In this document: positions 26,076 through 34,404 of the stretch, in pieces
Numbering within the stretch: the first letter of the stretch is position 1
Layout: each line of letters begins with the position of its first letter
Source of the DNA: Nocardioides sp. zg-1230
Lineage (GTDB): Bacteria; Actinomycetota; Actinomycetes; Propionibacteriales; Nocardioidaceae
Direction: 5' to 3'
NCBI RefSeq assembly: GCF_013155335.1
Contig: NZ_JABJQZ010000001.1
Coordinates: 124,001 to 188,000, forward strand
DNA length: 64,000 nucleotides
Translations under genes and position numbers: made by a program
Notes under the pieces: generated by a model
The model's database searches: none
Seen by the model: only the letters and a program-made list of their open reading frames with translations
What the model was told of the DNA's origin: nothing

Positions 26076-26120
26076 AGAACCTCCTGCCGCGCTTCGTCGC
26101 GCGGCCGCACACTTGTCCCC

Positions 26121-26852
26121 GTGCCCCGCTCGAAGACCGCCATGACGCTCGCCGCGACTGCGGCGATGCTCGCGGCGGTCGTCGTGTGGCACCCGGCCGA
26201 GCAGCTCGACCCCGTGCGGCGTGCGGTGGGGCTGGGGCCCGAGCGGCCGCTGCCGGCGCCGAGCGTCGTACAGCGGGGAGGGACCTTCACCTGGGCCATG
26301 ACCCAGCCCGGGAGCAGGGAGCCGGTCGGCTGGGACCCGTGCGACGAGATCCGCTACCGGATCAACCCCGCCGGCGGGCCGCCCGGCGGCAATGAGCTGG
26401 TCAGGAGGGCCATCGAACGCGCGAGCGCGGCGACCGGGCTGGCGTTCGCCGACGAGGGCGAGACCGACGACCGGCCGTTCCCGGGCGGCGTCAAGCTCTT
26501 CGGGCGCCCGGACCCGGTCGTCATCGGCTGGGCCGACGCCGGGGAGTACGCCGACCTCGCCGGGACGGTCGCGGGCGTGGGCGGTGCCGTCGCCGAGCGA
26601 GACACCGGCGGACGGCTCCGGTTCGTCAGCGGGGGCGTCGTGCTCGACGTGGAAGCCTTCACCGCGACCAGCGTCGAGCAGCAACCGCGGGTGATGGAGG
26701 CGATCGTGCTCCACGAGGTCGCGCACGTGGTCGGGCTGGGGCACGTCAGCGAGCCGATGGAGCTGATGTACGCCGACAACACCGGCCAGGTCGAGCTCGG
26801 GCCCGGTGACCGCGAGGGCCTCGCCCGCCTCGGCTCCCTCCCCTGCCGCTGA
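26121..26852 (+). CDS. secreted matrixin-like zinc metalloprotease
   Basis: A 243-residue exported or membrane-anchored protein: one N-terminal hydrophobic segment (about residues 7-23), then a metzincin domain. The zinc site HEVAHVVGLGH (HExxHxxGxxH) is near residues 198-208, followed by the Met-turn in MELMYADN. Metzincins of this kind cleave extracellular proteins. The prodomain cysteine switch is not obvious. The start is GTG 26121. The gene is followed by two inverted-repeat elements. Confidence 0.85.
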   Translation: MPRSKTAMTLAATAAMLAAVVVWHPAEQLDPVRRAVGLGPERPLPAPSVVQRGGTFTWAMTQPGSREPVGWDPCDEIRYRINPAGGPPGGNELVRRAIERASAATGLAFADEGETDDRPFPGGVKLFGRPDPVVIGWADAGEYADLAGTVAGVGGAVAERDTGGRLRFVSGGVVLDVEAFTATSVEQQPRVMEAIVLHEVAHVVGLGHVSEPMELMYADNTGQVELGPGDREGLARLGSLPCR

Positions 26853-26887
26853 ACCACCCGCGGAAGGGCGCCCGGGTCGACACCCGA

Positions 26888-26966
26888 CCAACGTAGGCAG
26901 TTCAGGCCGCCGCGCGCGCCCACCGCGCTGGGCTCGGTGCCGCGTACGCCGAACTGCCTACGTTGG
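26888..26966. repeat. inverted-repeat element, copy 2
   Basis: CCAACGTAGGCAGTTC (26888-26903) is matched perfectly by its reverse complement at 26951-26966, with a 47-nt spacer. The arms are identical to copy 1 over 15 bases although the spacer sequence differs. It lies between converging genes. Confidence 0.85.
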
Positions 26967-26989
26967 GCCCAGCGACGAGCGCATACATG

Positions 26990-27070
26990 CACCATGAAGG
27001 CAGTTCGACCGCCCGACCCCCGGCCCCACGCTCAGGCCGCCGTGGCGCGCTACGAACTGCCTGCACGGTG
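26990..27070. repeat. inverted-repeat element, copy 3 (diverged outer arms)
   Basis: The arm CACCATGAAGGCAGTTCG (26990-27007) pairs with the reverse complement of 27053-27070 at 16 of 18 positions; the spacer is 45 nt. The core AGGCAGTTCG is shared with copies 1 and 2 but the outer bases differ. It follows copy 2 after 23 bp. Confidence 0.75.
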
Positions 27071-27093
27071 TCCGACCAACCGCGGCAACACCC

Positions 27094-28578
27094 TCAGGGC
27101 GCCCGGTTGCCTCGCGCGTCCTCCTGCTCGACGAGCTCGCCGAGGTCCTTGAGCCGGTCGAGCCCGCGCACGGCCCGCGACATCCGGTGGTTGCCCTCGA
27201 ACGTCTCCCGATGCCGGTCGAGGAACCACCAGTAGCCCGCGCTGAACGGGCACGCGTCCTCCCCCACCCGCACCTTGGGGTCGAAGCGGCACGACCCGCA
27301 GTGGTCGCTCATCGTGTTGATGTAGGCGCCGCCCGACGTGTAGGGCTTCGTCATCATCTGCCCACCGTCGGCGTGCTGCGACATCCCGACGATGTTGGGC
27401 ACCATCACCCAGTCGTAGCCGTCGACGAAGGCCCGGTGGAACCAGTCGGTGACCTGGGTCGGCGCCCACCCGCGCTGCAGGGCGTACGACCCCAGCACCA
27501 TGAGCCGCGGGATGTGGTGCACCCAGCCGTGCTCCGCGACCTGGTCGAGGGTGTGCGAGAGGCAGCGGGCGTCGGTCGCCGTACCGTCGAGCTCGGCGAA
27601 CCACTGCGGGATGCGCCCGGTGGCGCGGAGACCGTTCGAGCGGCGGTAGCCGTCGCCCATGTGCCAGTAGACGTGCCAGACGTAGTCGCGCCAGCCGATG
27701 ACCTGCCGAACGAAGCCTTCGACGCTCTCGATCGGCGCCGAGCCGCTGCGGTACGCCTCCTCCGCCCGCTCGACGACCTCGAGCGGGTCGAAGAGCCCGA
27801 GGTTCATCGGCGCGCTGACGAGGCTGTGCGCCATCCACGGGTCGCCCTCGAGGATCGCGTCCTCGTGCGCCCCGAACTCCGGCAACCGGTGCTCCACGAA
27901 GTGGTCGAGCGCCGCCAGCGCCTGGCGCCGCGTGGCCGGGAAGATCCGCGGCCCGTCACGCCCGATGAACGACACCTCGCCGTCGGACTCCCAGCGGTCG
28001 AGGTCCTCACGCACCTGCGCGTCGATGTCGTCCTCCGCCGGCCACCACGGCTCGGTGACCCCGAGCGTCTCGGCGCCCTTCGGCGGCGGCTGGCGGTTGT
28101 CGTGGTCGAAGTTCCACTGCCCGCCGGCCGGCTCGCCGCCGTCGAGCAGCACGCCGTGCGCCTGCCGCGCGCGGCGGTAGAAGTCCTCCATCAGCAGCCG
28201 CTTGCCGCGGCGACCCTCGGCCCAGCGCTCGAAGTCCTCCCGCGCGGTCGCGAAGCCGCGCGGCGGCAGCACGGTGCAGTCGAGGCGCTCGACCAGCCCG
28301 AGGGCGGCGTACGACGTCGGGTGCACGACCTCGACCTTGCCCCCATCGGCGGTGTGCGAGCGCACCACCTCGGCGTACGTCTCCGCCTGCACGTAGGTCA
28401 GCCGATCACCGAGCTCGGCGGCGCGGTGCCGCATCGCGCTCAGCACCAGGTGGGCCTTGGCCCGGTGGAACCGCCGACGCCGGAAGACGCCGGTCGACTC
28501 CACCATCAGCACCGGACCGCGGTGGTCGTCGACGAAGTGCGGTCCGAGCTGGTCGCCGAAGAGCCACCGGGTCGTCAT
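27094..28578 (-). CDS. cryptochrome/photolyase-related protein with iron-sulfur cysteines
   Basis: A 494-residue protein of the photolyase-related (DPRP/FeS-BCP) branch, which repairs UV (6-4) photoproducts in characterised members such as PhrB. It starts with WLFGDQLGPHF, carries an FAD-binding helical half, and shows four candidate cluster ligands: a Cys in TDARC, the pair CGSC and a fourth in EDACPF, all in the last third. The WHVYWHMG and GMSQHADGG motifs are typical. It is transcribed alone from a leaderless-type promoter. Confidence 0.9.
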   Translation of the reverse strand: MTTRWLFGDQLGPHFVDDHRGPVLMVESTGVFRRRRFHRAKAHLVLSAMRHRAAELGDRLTYVQAETYAEVVRSHTADGGKVEVVHPTSYAALGLVERLDCTVLPPRGFATAREDFERWAEGRRGKRLLMEDFYRRARQAHGVLLDGGEPAGGQWNFDHDNRQPPPKGAETLGVTEPWWPAEDDIDAQVREDLDRWESDGEVSFIGRDGPRIFPATRRQALAALDHFVEHRLPEFGAHEDAILEGDPWMAHSLVSAPMNLGLFDPLEVVERAEEAYRSGSAPIESVEGFVRQVIGWRDYVWHVYWHMGDGYRRSNGLRATGRIPQWFAELDGTATDARCLSHTLDQVAEHGWVHHIPRLMVLGSYALQRGWAPTQVTDWFHRAFVDGYDWVMVPNIVGMSQHADGGQMMTKPYTSGGAYINTMSDHCGSCRFDPKVRVGEDACPFSAGYWWFLDRHRETFEGNHRMSRAVRGLDRLKDLGELVEQEDARGNRAP

Positions 28579-28584
28579 CCCGCC

Positions 28585-28590
28585 ACCCTA
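28585..28590 (-). promoter_or_regulatory. leaderless-type -10 box (TAGGGT)
   Basis: On the minus strand TAGGGT ends 6 nt before the ATG at 28578. Confidence 0.6.
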
Positions 28591-28594
28591 GGCA

Positions 28595-28613
28595 GCCGCC
28601 CACGCGGGGCGGC
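28595..28613. terminator. short hairpin, possible terminator
   Basis: GCCGCCC and its complement form a 7-bp stem with a 5-nt loop, 7 bp after the stop of the small CarD-like gene and before the photolyase -10 box. It is the only candidate terminator for that gene. Confidence 0.4.
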
Positions 28614-28619
28614 AGCGCC

Positions 28620-28841
28620 TCAGAGGTGGTGCAGCTTGGGGTAGGGGTGCGCGATCCGCACGGACTTCGACCCGAAGTCGGCGGTCACCGCCTGGCTGTC
28701 GACGTGGGTGACCTGCCCGAGGCCGTAGAGGTCGTGGGTGACGCGGTCGCCGACCTCGAACACCTCGACCACCGGCTCCGCGGCGGGCTTGAACGGACTG
28801 CTGGAGAGGTGCTTCGGCCGTCGGCCGCTCGGAGTGGTCAT
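28620..28841 (-). CDS. small CarD/KOW-like protein
   Basis: A 73-residue basic protein with a beta-rich C-terminal part: FEVGDRVTHDLYGLGQVTHV followed by VTADFGSKSVRI. This resembles the RNA-polymerase-binding Tudor-like module of CarD/CdnL, but the DNA-binding half is missing, so a regulatory role is only inferred. ATG 28841 was preferred over the adjacent GTG 28844. Confidence 0.65.
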   Translation of the reverse strand: MTTPSGRRPKHLSSSPFKPAAEPVVEVFEVGDRVTHDLYGLGQVTHVDSQAVTADFGSKSVRIAHPYPKLHHL

Positions 28842-28913
28842 CACCCCTGAGTATGAACCCCCGGGGCCGATCGTGGGGCATCGCGGCCCAATCGTGACCT
28901 CGCGGGCGCCGTC

Positions 28914-29423
28914 TCAGGACGTGCGCGACCCGAGAAGTCCCTTCACGTAGGCAGCCTGCCCCAGGTGCTGCAGACAGTCGCCCTGGATGCTCACCAGTCG
29001 TACGCCGGCGGTGACCGGCGGGTCCCACCGCTGGTCGACCTCCCGGTCGAGCTCCGCCTCGTCGACGGTCTGCAGGTAGCGCGCGGTCGCGAGCGTCACC
29101 TCGTGGTGGTACTCGCCCAGCAGCGCCGGGTCCTCGATCCGCAGGGCGTCGACCTGCTCGCTGGTGTGGCCGTAGCCGATGTCGTCGGTGCCGTTGGGCA
29201 GGCCGAAGCGGTCCTGGAACCGTTCCCAGACCTGCGGCTGCCCGGCGAGGTCCGCGACGTGGTCGTCCTGCACCCGCGCCAGGTGCCACAGCAGCCACCC
29301 GATCGGGTTGCCGGTGCCGCCCGGGCGGTGGTGGAGGCTCGCGTCGTCGAGGTCCTCCACCATGCCGGCGTACAACTCGGTGATGCGACCGAAGCCCTCG
29401 GTCAGGAGTCCGCGCACGTCCAT
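28914..29423 (-). CDS. DinB/DUF664 family protein (mycothiol-transferase-like)
   Basis: A 169-residue four-helix DinB-type protein. The metal-binding histidines would be in WLLWHLARVQDDHV (near residues 43-56) and in the late helix DCLQHLGQAAYVKG. DUF664 members in actinobacteria act as thiol (mycothiol) S-transferases or related metal enzymes in detoxification. It follows the small gene at 29428 after 4 bp and is probably cotranscribed with it. Confidence 0.82.
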   Translation of the reverse strand: MDVRGLLTEGFGRITELYAGMVEDLDDASLHHRPGGTGNPIGWLLWHLARVQDDHVADLAGQPQVWERFQDRFGLPNGTDDIGYGHTSEQVDALRIEDPALLGEYHHEVTLATARYLQTVDEAELDREVDQRWDPPVTAGVRLVSIQGDCLQHLGQAAYVKGLLGSRTS

Positions 29424-29427
29424 GTCG

Positions 29428-29667
29428 TCACTCCACCGGCGCCGCGGACCTGACCTGCGGAGCAGAGGACTTCTCGTCCTTCATGCCGTCGATCTCGGCG
29501 AGGAGGCGCGTGCGCTCGTCGCCGCTCACCGACACCTTCGCCTTCGCCAGGCCCTCGTCGAGCTGGTCGGCGATGGTGCTGTCCTCGGCGCTGTACTGCC
29601 AGGAGGAGACCTCGTCGACCACTCGCTGGGCGGCCTCGATCGCTGCCTGCTTCACCTCGTCAGTCAT
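29428..29667 (-). CDS. small helical protein of unknown function
   Basis: A 79-residue charged helical protein (VDEVSSWQYSAEDSTIADQL). I do not recognise it. The ATG at 29667 is placed 6 nt behind a TACCGT box. It precedes the DinB gene with a 4-bp gap, which suggests a joint transcript. Confidence 0.65.
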   Translation of the reverse strand: MTDEVKQAAIEAAQRVVDEVSSWQYSAEDSTIADQLDEGLAKAKVSVSGDERTRLLAEIDGMKDEKSSAPQVRSAAPVE

Positions 29668-29673
29668 GCGACC

Positions 29674-29679
29674 ACGGTA
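29674..29679 (-). promoter_or_regulatory. leaderless-type -10 box (TACCGT)
   Basis: On the minus strand TACCGT ends 6 nt before the ATG at 29667. Confidence 0.5.
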
Positions 29680-29732
29680 GTGAGGCGCCCGCCCGGGACA
29701 ACCGTCCAACGGGGTGTGCCGTCACCCGGGAC

Positions 29733-30896
29733 CTACATCGCCCGCGCCAGGCTCCTCCGCAGCGACCAGCTGCCCAGCGCGACGAGCAGCGCGGCCATCG
29801 CGGCGAGAACACCGAGCTCCGGCAGCACCTCTGCGAGCCCGGCGCCGCGGCGCTGGACGTCGGCGAGCGCCTCGTAGGCCCAGCCGTGGGGGGTGAACCG
29901 CGAGATGGTGCGCATCGTGTCGGGGAAGAGCTCCAGCGGGAACATCGACCCGCCGAGCGCCGCGAGCACCAGCCCGAGGCCGATTCCCGCGCCCGCGGCC
30001 GCGCCCTCGTTCTCGAGCAGGGTGCCGAGCAGGATCGCCGCACCCGCCGCGACCAGGCTGAAGACCAGGAGCACGAGCAGCGCGAGCGGCAGGCTGCCCC
30101 AGTCGACGCCGAAGAGCAGGCTGGTCGCGACCATCAGGTAGCCCCCCTGGAAGAGCGCGATCGCCCACCGGCCGAGGACCTGGCCGGCGACGAGCTGCTC
30201 CGCCGTCACCGGTCCGGCGAGCATCCGCGACACCACCCCGAGGCGCCGGGCCTGGATGAGGGTCGCCGAGCCGCCGAGGCAGGCGAGGAAGGTGAAGAGC
30301 AGCAGCTGCCCCGAGGCACCGAACTCGAACTGCCCCATCCCCTCGAACTCCTGGCTGAGCCGGTCGACGCTCGTCACCTCGAGCCGCGGCGCGCTGACCT
30401 CGGCCTCGGCGGCAGCCAGGGCTGCCTCGGCGCGGTCGGACGGCACGCCGCCGGCCTCCAGCGCCAGGATCCGGCTGCGCGCGGACCGCAGCGCGTCGAC
30501 GGCGACACGGACGTCCTGCTCGACGACCTGGGCGTTGCCCGACGGGCCGCGCACGACGTCGAGGGTGACCGCCTCACCCGCGTCGTACGCCGTCGCTGCC
30601 GCACTGTCGACACGCACGGCGACGTCGAGCCGGCCGCGCGCGAGCAGCGCCAGGGCGTCGTCCCACGCGGGGTCGCTGACCACGACGTCGCCGTCCTCGA
30701 GCCGCTCCACCAGACCGCTCTGCAGGGACGACCCGGCGCCGCTCACCGCGACCCGGCCGGAGGTGGCGCCCTCACCGAACTGCAGCCCGATCATCAGCAC
30801 GAGCAGGAGCGGGAAGACGAAGACGAAGAACAGGTTGGAGCGGTCACGCAGGAAGAGCCGCAGCTCGGCGCCCGCGACCGTGACGGCGTTCCTCAT
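29733..30896 (-). CDS. ABC-2 type exporter permease, second subunit
   Basis: A 387-residue permease with one N-terminal membrane helix (about 22-42), a large extracytoplasmic domain (about 45-195) and five to six helices after it, the layout of ABC-2 (YhgE/DrrB-like) exporters. The FPLELFPDTMRTISRFTPHGW motif region (about residues 305-325) is characteristic. Its ATG overlaps the stop of the upstream permease (ATGA at 30893-30896). Substrate unknown; drug or lipid export is usual for the class. Confidence 0.85.
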   Translation of the reverse strand: MRNAVTVAGAELRLFLRDRSNLFFVFVFPLLLVLMIGLQFGEGATSGRVAVSGAGSSLQSGLVERLEDGDVVVSDPAWDDALALLARGRLDVAVRVDSAAATAYDAGEAVTLDVVRGPSGNAQVVEQDVRVAVDALRSARSRILALEAGGVPSDRAEAALAAAEAEVSAPRLEVTSVDRLSQEFEGMGQFEFGASGQLLLFTFLACLGGSATLIQARRLGVVSRMLAGPVTAEQLVAGQVLGRWAIALFQGGYLMVATSLLFGVDWGSLPLALLVLLVFSLVAAGAAILLGTLLENEGAAAGAGIGLGLVLAALGGSMFPLELFPDTMRTISRFTPHGWAYEALADVQRRGAGLAEVLPELGVLAAMAALLVALGSWSLRRSLARAM

Positions 30897-32068
30897 GACA
30901 ACACCCCCCGGTCCGGGACCAGCCGCGAGGCGAGGAGCATCACGGCGGCGAAGCCGAGCATGATCGCGACGGGGACGCCGATGTCCGCGAGGCCGCCGCC
31001 GCCCGAGGTGGTGCCGAGCCCGCGCAGCAGCGCGGCCACCGGGTTGAGGTCGAGCAGGCCCGACAGGGCGCCGGTCGCACTGACCGGGAAGAAGGCGCCG
31101 CCGCCGATGCCCAGCACCAGCGCCACGATCGAGGTGACGATGCCGGCCTGCTCGCTGGTGCGGGCGACGCGCACGACCAGGAACATCACCGACGTGCCGG
31201 CCGCGGCCGCGCACAGCACCAGGAGCGCCACGGCCGGGACGGAGCCGAAGTCGGCGTCGAAGAGGTAGCCGCCGACCGCCAGCAGCACACCGGTCGAGAC
31301 GACGCCGAGGACGAAGCTCACGAGGGCCTTGGCCGCGACGATCACCCAGCCGGGGATCGGCATCGAGCGCAGCCGTCCGAGCGTTCCGGACTCGCGGTCG
31401 ATGAGCAGCCCGGTGACGCCGAAGCTGACGGTGAAGAGCATGAACAGCCCCGCCTGCCCCGCCACCAGCGCCGCCCCTGCGCTGAGCTGCTCGTCGGAGG
31501 CCTGCCCGCTCTCGACGTCGTACGCCGGCCCGCCGGAGGTGGCCTGCTCGACGAGCGGCCCGAGGTCGGTCGGCGCCACTCCCTCCGCCAACGCGGCCCG
31601 GGCGGTGACCGCGCCGGACGCGACCTGCTCCAGGACACCGTCGACGACCGACAGCACGATCTCGGCGCCGAGGCCCGCCTCGTCGCCCCGGACGGCCTCG
31701 ACGGTGACGGGCGCGCCCGCACGCGCGGCCTCGCCGAAGCCGTCCGGCACCAGGAGCGCGAGGGGCGTGTCGCCGTCCTCGACCTGGCGGCGACCGGTCG
31801 CCTCGTCGGTCTCCACGACGGTGACGTCGAGCTCGTCGGTGTCGTCGAGCGACCGGACGACGCCGGTGAGCACCTGCGCCAGGTCGTCGTCCGCGGGCGC
31901 GCTGATCGCCACGGTGACGGGGTCGATCTCGATGTCGTCGGTGGCACCGAAGACGAGGTTGAACACCGTCATCAGCGCCAACGGCACGAGCAGCGCGAAG
32001 ATGACCACCGACTTGTCGCGCACCCGCTGCAGCAGGTCGGAGCCGGTGAGGACGAGGAGCTGGCGCAT
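30893..32068 (-). CDS. ABC-2 type exporter permease, first subunit
   Basis: A 391-residue permease of the same layout as its downstream partner: a first helix near residues 22-42, an extracytoplasmic domain with the acidic DDIEIDPVTVAI segment, and a C-terminal membrane half (from about residue 210) with DRESGTLGRLRSMPIPGWV. It begins 9 bp after the ATPase gene stops, so the three genes form one export operon. Confidence 0.87.
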   Translation of the reverse strand: MRQLLVLTGSDLLQRVRDKSVVIFALLVPLALMTVFNLVFGATDDIEIDPVTVAISAPADDDLAQVLTGVVRSLDDTDELDVTVVETDEATGRRQVEDGDTPLALLVPDGFGEAARAGAPVTVEAVRGDEAGLGAEIVLSVVDGVLEQVASGAVTARAALAEGVAPTDLGPLVEQATSGGPAYDVESGQASDEQLSAGAALVAGQAGLFMLFTVSFGVTGLLIDRESGTLGRLRSMPIPGWVIVAAKALVSFVLGVVSTGVLLAVGGYLFDADFGSVPAVALLVLCAAAAGTSVMFLVVRVARTSEQAGIVTSIVALVLGIGGGAFFPVSATGALSGLLDLNPVAALLRGLGTTSGGGGLADIGVPVAIMLGFAAVMLLASRLVPDRGVLS

Positions 32069-32077
32069 CCCGGCCCC

Positions 32078-33019
32078 CTAGTCCCTCAGGCCCTTGCCGG
32101 TGAGGTGCAGGAAGACCGACTCCAGGTCGGGCCGCGAGATCTCGACGTCGGAGAGGGTGACGCCGCAGTCCGCCGCCGTGCCGACGACCTGCGCCACGAG
32201 GGTGGGCGCGTCCTTGACGGTGAGCGTCGCGGACCGTCGTTCGGCGTCGACCCGCTCCACGCCGGGGATGAGGCGCAGCTCCTCGGCCGCCGCGGCGAGG
32301 TCACCGCTCCCGCTGAGCCGGATCGTGTCCACGCCGCCGGTGAGCCGGATCAGCTCGTCGGGCGTGCCCTCGGCCTGCAGGCGGCCGGAGTCGATGATGC
32401 CGATGCGGTCGCAGAGCCGCTCGGCCTCCTCCATGTAGTGCGTCGTGTAGAGCACCGCCATGCCCTCGCCCGACAGCGCCTCGACCGACTCGAGGATCGC
32501 GTGCCTCGACTGGGGGTCGACCCCGACGGTCGGCTCGTCGAGGATCAGCAGGGCGGGGCGGTTGAGCAGGCCGATGCCGATGTTGAGCCGGCGCTTCATC
32601 CCGCCGCTGTACTCCTTGCTGCGGTCCTTGGCCCGGTCCGCGAGCCCGATCAGGTCGAGGATCTCGTCGACCCTCACCTTCAGCTCCGCGCCGCGGAGGC
32701 CCTGCAGCCTGCCGAAGAGGGTGAGGTTCTCGCGCCCGGTCAGGTCGGGGTAGATGGCGAGCTCCTGGGGGACCAGGCCCAGGTGGCGCTTCGGCTCCGT
32801 GGTCCGTGGCGTCATGGGCTCGCCCACGACCGTCACCGTCCCCGCATCGGCGGCGATCAGCCCCGCGACCATCGAGATCGTCGTCGTCTTGCCGGCCCCG
32901 TTGGGCCCGAGCAGCCCGTACGTCTCCCCCGGCGCGATCCGGAACGACACCTCGTCCACCGCGGTCAGGTCCCCGAACCGGCGGACCAGCGAGTCCACCA
33001 CCAGCACGTCCTGCGACAT
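32078..33019 (-). CDS. ABC exporter ATP-binding protein
   Basis: A 313-residue ATPase driving the two downstream permeases. Walker A is GPNGAGKTT (near residues 38-46), the signature is YSGGMKRRL, and Walker B is LLILDEPTVGVD. The C-terminal 80 residues are the DUF4162-type regulatory extension usual in DrrA-like exporters. I chose ATG 33019, not 33025, because the GGAGGG ribosome binding site touches the earlier ATG. Confidence 0.93.
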   Translation of the reverse strand: MSQDVLVVDSLVRRFGDLTAVDEVSFRIAPGETYGLLGPNGAGKTTTISMVAGLIAADAGTVTVVGEPMTPRTTEPKRHLGLVPQELAIYPDLTGRENLTLFGRLQGLRGAELKVRVDEILDLIGLADRAKDRSKEYSGGMKRRLNIGIGLLNRPALLILDEPTVGVDPQSRHAILESVEALSGEGMAVLYTTHYMEEAERLCDRIGIIDSGRLQAEGTPDELIRLTGGVDTIRLSGSGDLAAAAEELRLIPGVERVDAERRSATLTVKDAPTLVAQVVGTAADCGVTLSDVEISRPDLESVFLHLTGKGLRD

Positions 33020-33025
33020 CTGCAT

Positions 33026-33031
33026 CCCTCC
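33026..33031 (-). promoter_or_regulatory. ribosome binding site deciding the ATPase start
   Basis: GGAGGG on the minus strand lies directly against ATG 33025 but 6 nt before ATG 33019, which favours the latter. Confidence 0.65.
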
Positions 33032-33116
33032 GTCGCCTCCACGCTAGAGAGGGCGGAGTGCTCGGATCAGGGCCGAATGTCACGGTTCCCGGGGGTCGAT
33101 CGCGGCAGCGCCCATC

Positions 33117-33521
33117 TCAGTCGCTCCCCAGCCCGACGCCCTCGACGGTCCCGCCGGGGGCGTAGAGGCTGACCGTCAAGGCGGGGATCGTGCCCCCGTC
33201 CTCGTCGCGGACCAGTTCGAGGCCTCGTGCACCGAGGGCCGCGGCGAGGTCGTCGACCGTCTCCCCGAGCAGCTGCACGCCCTCCACCTCGACGGTGGCC
33301 GGATTGGCGAGCTCCAGCAGCACGAGCGAGCCGTCCGGGTCGTACGTCGCCATGGCGCCGCAGTCGACGAAGTGGTCCGCCTCCTCGCTGTCCGGCGTAC
33401 GCCGGAAGGTCCGGAAGTCGCCCAGCACGCCGCGGACCTCGTCGCGTGACTGCCCCAGGGTCACCACGTCGGTCTCCGTCGCGCTGAGGATCCGGAACGT
33501 CCTCGCCGTCCCTTCGGTCAT
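33117..33521 (-). CDS. immunity-like protein, fourth gene of a coupled array
   Basis: A 134-residue acidic protein with the pattern LGQSRDEVRGVLGDFRTF, then strands alternating with short helices (GSLVLLELANPATVEVEGVQ is the longest). Proteins with this 'EVRxxLG' pattern are common among immunity genes of polymorphic toxins; this is a resemblance, not a firm assignment. Its ATG overlaps the previous stop (ATGA at 33518-33521). It is the last gene of the array. Confidence 0.55.
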   Translation of the reverse strand: MTEGTARTFRILSATETDVVTLGQSRDEVRGVLGDFRTFRRTPDSEEADHFVDCGAMATYDPDGSLVLLELANPATVEVEGVQLLGETVDDLAAALGARGLELVRDEDGGTIPALTVSLYAPGGTVEGVGLGSD

Positions 33522-33814
33522 CCGGTGCCCTCCGGCTCGAGGTAGGCGTCGTGCATCGCGTAGTGGATCACTGCGTCGGCCAGCTCCTCCGTCGTTGGCC
33601 TGCGGCCGCCGCGCCACGAGCTCCAGACCTCCGCGACGTCGTGGACCAGGTCGACCTCGAGGAGGTAGGCGAGTCCGGGCGAGGCGCTGCTCCCGTCATC
33701 AGGCTCCGCTAGGCAGGCGGCGTCGCTCTGGCGCGTCCACGGCCTGACCGCGTGGATCACCTCGTCACGGTCCAGGTCGTCGATCTTGCCCAGGAGCTCG
33801 ACGAGGGACGTCAT
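33518..33814 (-). CDS. immunity-like protein (DUF7716-like), third gene of array
   Basis: A 98-residue acidic protein with the run RPWTRQSDAACLAEPDDG followed by GLAYLLEVDLVHDVAEVW and a final helix ADAVIHYAMHDAY. From memory this resembles the DUF7716 family, often seen as an immunity-type gene; the match could not be checked here. ATGA overlaps couple it on both sides. Confidence 0.5.
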   Translation of the reverse strand: MTSLVELLGKIDDLDRDEVIHAVRPWTRQSDAACLAEPDDGSSASPGLAYLLEVDLVHDVAEVWSSWRGGRRPTTEELADAVIHYAMHDAYLEPEGTG

Positions 33815-34404
33815 CGCTCCCCCAGCTGCTTGGCAGCGTTGTCGCCCAGCTCCGGGTCGTCGCGCAACCCCTCGAGCGCCTTCCTGGCCTTGCTGGTCCG
33901 CAACCGCTTCAGCCCGAGCAGGAGGAGGAACCTGGACTCGCCGTGCTCCTCCCGGTGCGCCTCGGCGACGAGCTGGTCCACCCTCTCGTCGGTGACCATG
34001 CCGGCCATGGCCACCGCCAGACCCTGCTGCAGGTCGAAGGACCCTGTCGTGGAGCGGTAGAGCTCGACGATCGCCGGCCATGCCGGCGCCGCCTTGCGGA
34101 ACGACAGCGAGCGCGCGATGCCCTCCCGCACGCGGTCCGGGTAGGACTCGTCCTGCAGGTGCTCGACCAGCACGGGGACGGCGTCGGCGTAGTGGTCGTC
34201 CTTGCGGTTGACCAGGTCCCAGACCGACTCGACCTCGACGCCCACCTCGGCAAGGGCCGCCACCACGGGCGCCTCCTGCTCGGCGTACCGCTCGTCCTGC
34301 TCGGCGATCCGCCGCTCCTTCTCCGCCTCGGCGGCCCGCCACTCCGGGTCCGCCTCGAGCTCCCTCATGAACTCGTCGGCCGCCATCGGCTTGCGCCCGC
34401 TCAC
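33811..34404 (-). CDS. HEAT-repeat-like protein, second gene of array
   Basis: A 197-residue acidic helical protein. After a charged coiled stretch (about residues 20-50) it contains repeated helix pairs such as DAVPVLVEHLQDESYPDRVR and a later pair around residue 130, the look of HEAT/ARM-type repeats that bind proteins. The start is GTG 34404, overlapping the previous stop (GTGA). HEAT proteins occur as toxin-immunity factors, which fits the neighbours (inference). Confidence 0.6.
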   Translation of the reverse strand: MSGRKPMAADEFMRELEADPEWRAAEAEKERRIAEQDERYAEQEAPVVAALAEVGVEVESVWDLVNRKDDHYADAVPVLVEHLQDESYPDRVREGIARSLSFRKAAPAWPAIVELYRSTTGSFDLQQGLAVAMAGMVTDERVDQLVAEAHREEHGESRFLLLLGLKRLRTSKARKALEGLRDDPELGDNAAKQLGER

